From Gemmatimonadaceae bacterium (GTDB lineage Bacteria; Gemmatimonadota; Gemmatimonadetes; Gemmatimonadales; Gemmatimonadaceae): DNA of 7,489 nt. The notes beneath the pieces were generated by a model, which saw nothing but the letters and a program-made list of their open reading frames with translations, was not told the origin of the DNA and searched no databases. This document shows positions 6,854 through 7,489 of this stretch, in pieces (the stretch's first letter is position 1; each line of letters starts with the position of its first letter). Position numbers and translations under genes: made by a program. The stretch lies in the NCBI GenBank assembly GCA_025453855.1, contig JALOPO010000072.1, positions 1-7,489 on the forward strand. Reading direction: 5' to 3'.

Positions 6854-7489
6854 ATGCCAGCCGCCGCCCGCCGTCGCACGACGACGCGCTCGTCCACCAC
6901 GTCCGTCGCCGCACCGCCTTCGGCGCCAACGAGCACGCCATCGGTGACCCCCGACCCCGCCGCCCTCGATCACGCCGAGCAGGCCGGGCTGCGCTGGGTG
7001 ACCGACACGCGACCGGGGATCACGCGCGTGACGCAGGGTGACGGCTTCCGCTTCGTGAAGCCCGATGGCAGCGCGGTCACCGACGAGACGACGCTCGCGC
7101 GCATCCGGAAGCTCGCCATCCCCCCGGCCTACACCGACGTCTGGATCTGTCCGATCGCGAATGGCCACATCCAGGCCACGGGGCGCGACGCGCGCGGGCG
7201 CAAGCAGTACCGCTATCACGAGCGGTGGCGGGCGGTGCGCGACGAGACGAAGTTCGAGCGGCTGCTCGCGCTCGCCGGCGCGCTCCCGCGTCTCCGCGCA
7301 CGACTGGCGCAGGACCTGGCGCGCACCGGCCTCGCGCGCGAGCGCGTGCTCGCCACGGTGGTGAGCCTCATGGAGCAGACGGCGATCCGGGTCGGCAACG
7401 ACGAGTACGCGCGCACCAACAAGTCGTACGGCCTCACCACGCTGCGCAACCGCCACGTGGACGTGCGTGGCGACACGCTCCGCTTCGAG
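6854..7489 (+). CDS. DNA topoisomerase IB, N-terminal part (3' end outside window)
   Basis: The first 212 codons of a poxvirus-like bacterial type IB topoisomerase, a cytoplasmic enzyme that relaxes supercoils by nicking one strand through a tyrosine-phosphate link. Residues 1-30 are a low-complexity Arg/Thr/Ser/Ala/Pro tail. The conserved part begins near residue 31 and shows AGLRWVTDTRPGI, ARIRKLAIPPAYTDVWICP (Trp97), GHIQATGRDARG and GRKQYRYH (115-122), the hallmarks of the bacterial N-terminal DNA-binding domain. The catalytic domain begins with AIRVGNDEYARTNKSYGLTT and LRNRHV; Arg179 matches the first active-site Arg (Arg130 of vaccinia). The other catalytic residues, including the Tyr, lie past the window edge. 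ATG 6854 is chosen for its GGAG site; GTG 6944 would start right at the domain. It is transcribed away from the receptor operon and has no evident functional link to it. Confidence 0.93.
   Translation, partial: MPAAARRRTTTRSSTTSVAAPPSAPTSTPSVTPDPAALDHAEQAGLRWVTDTRPGITRVTQGDGFRFVKPDGSAVTDETTLARIRKLAIPPAYTDVWICPIANGHIQATGRDARGRKQYRYHERWRAVRDETKFERLLALAGALPRLRARLAQDLARTGLARERVLATVVSLMEQTAIRVGNDEYARTNKSYGLTTLRNRHVDVRGDTLRFE

Noticed and set aside
6607..7041. A small plus-strand gene in the divergent region
   Set aside because: The product is Arg/Ala/His-rich without any domain, it overlaps the topoisomerase start in another frame, and no ribosome site precedes it.
3710..7456. An open minus-strand frame running upstream of the PHP gene through the receptor and into the topoisomerase region
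   Set aside because: Only the part from 3709 down is PHP protein. The rest is Arg/Pro-rich shadow sequence of the receptor in another frame, so the frame does not represent a fusion.
1..7489. CRISPR array, tRNA, rRNA, insertion sequence or integration site
   Set aside because: No regularly spaced repeats, cloverleaf-like stretch, transposase-like protein or terminal inverted repeats were seen.

Overview
This is a very GC-rich window with strong G/C preference at third codon positions. It looks like chromosomal DNA of a Gram-negative, outer-membrane-bearing bacterium. The TonB-dependent receptor joins a carboxypeptidase-regulatory-like N-terminal domain to a Xanthomonas/Caulobacter-type plug. 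With the secreted PHP and metallophosphoesterase genes and the bacterial topoisomerase IB, this suggests Gemmatimonadota or a similar soil phylum. That placement is inference; there is no rRNA or marker gene here to settle it.

Layout. (1) Positions 1-783, plus strand: the 3' part of an unrecognised gene, cut by the left edge. The same frame stays open and coding-like past its TAG up to 921, so it may carry a nonsense mutation. (2) Positions 940-6591, minus strand: a tight three-gene operon transcribed right to left. It encodes a TonB-dependent outer-membrane receptor (3709-6591), a PHP-domain lipoprotein (2255-3709) and a secreted purple-acid-phosphatase-like metallophosphoesterase (940-2247). 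The first two genes share one base (TGATG). The third starts 7 bases after the second stops, with its ribosome site overlapping that stop. (3) Positions 6592-6853: a 262-bp divergent upstream region. (4) Positions 6854-7489, plus strand: the N-terminal part of a bacterial DNA topoisomerase IB, cut by the right edge.

The main interest is the three-gene cassette. All three products carry export signals and together pair an uptake channel with two metal-dependent hydrolases. The simplest reading is a unit that captures and breaks down one class of compound at the cell surface. An organophosphate or another ester is the best guess, but the sequence does not show the substrate. The receptor/PHP junction sits in an imperfect 24-nt tandem repeat, and the receptor ends in Arg rather than the usual aromatic residue, so that junction may have been remodelled.
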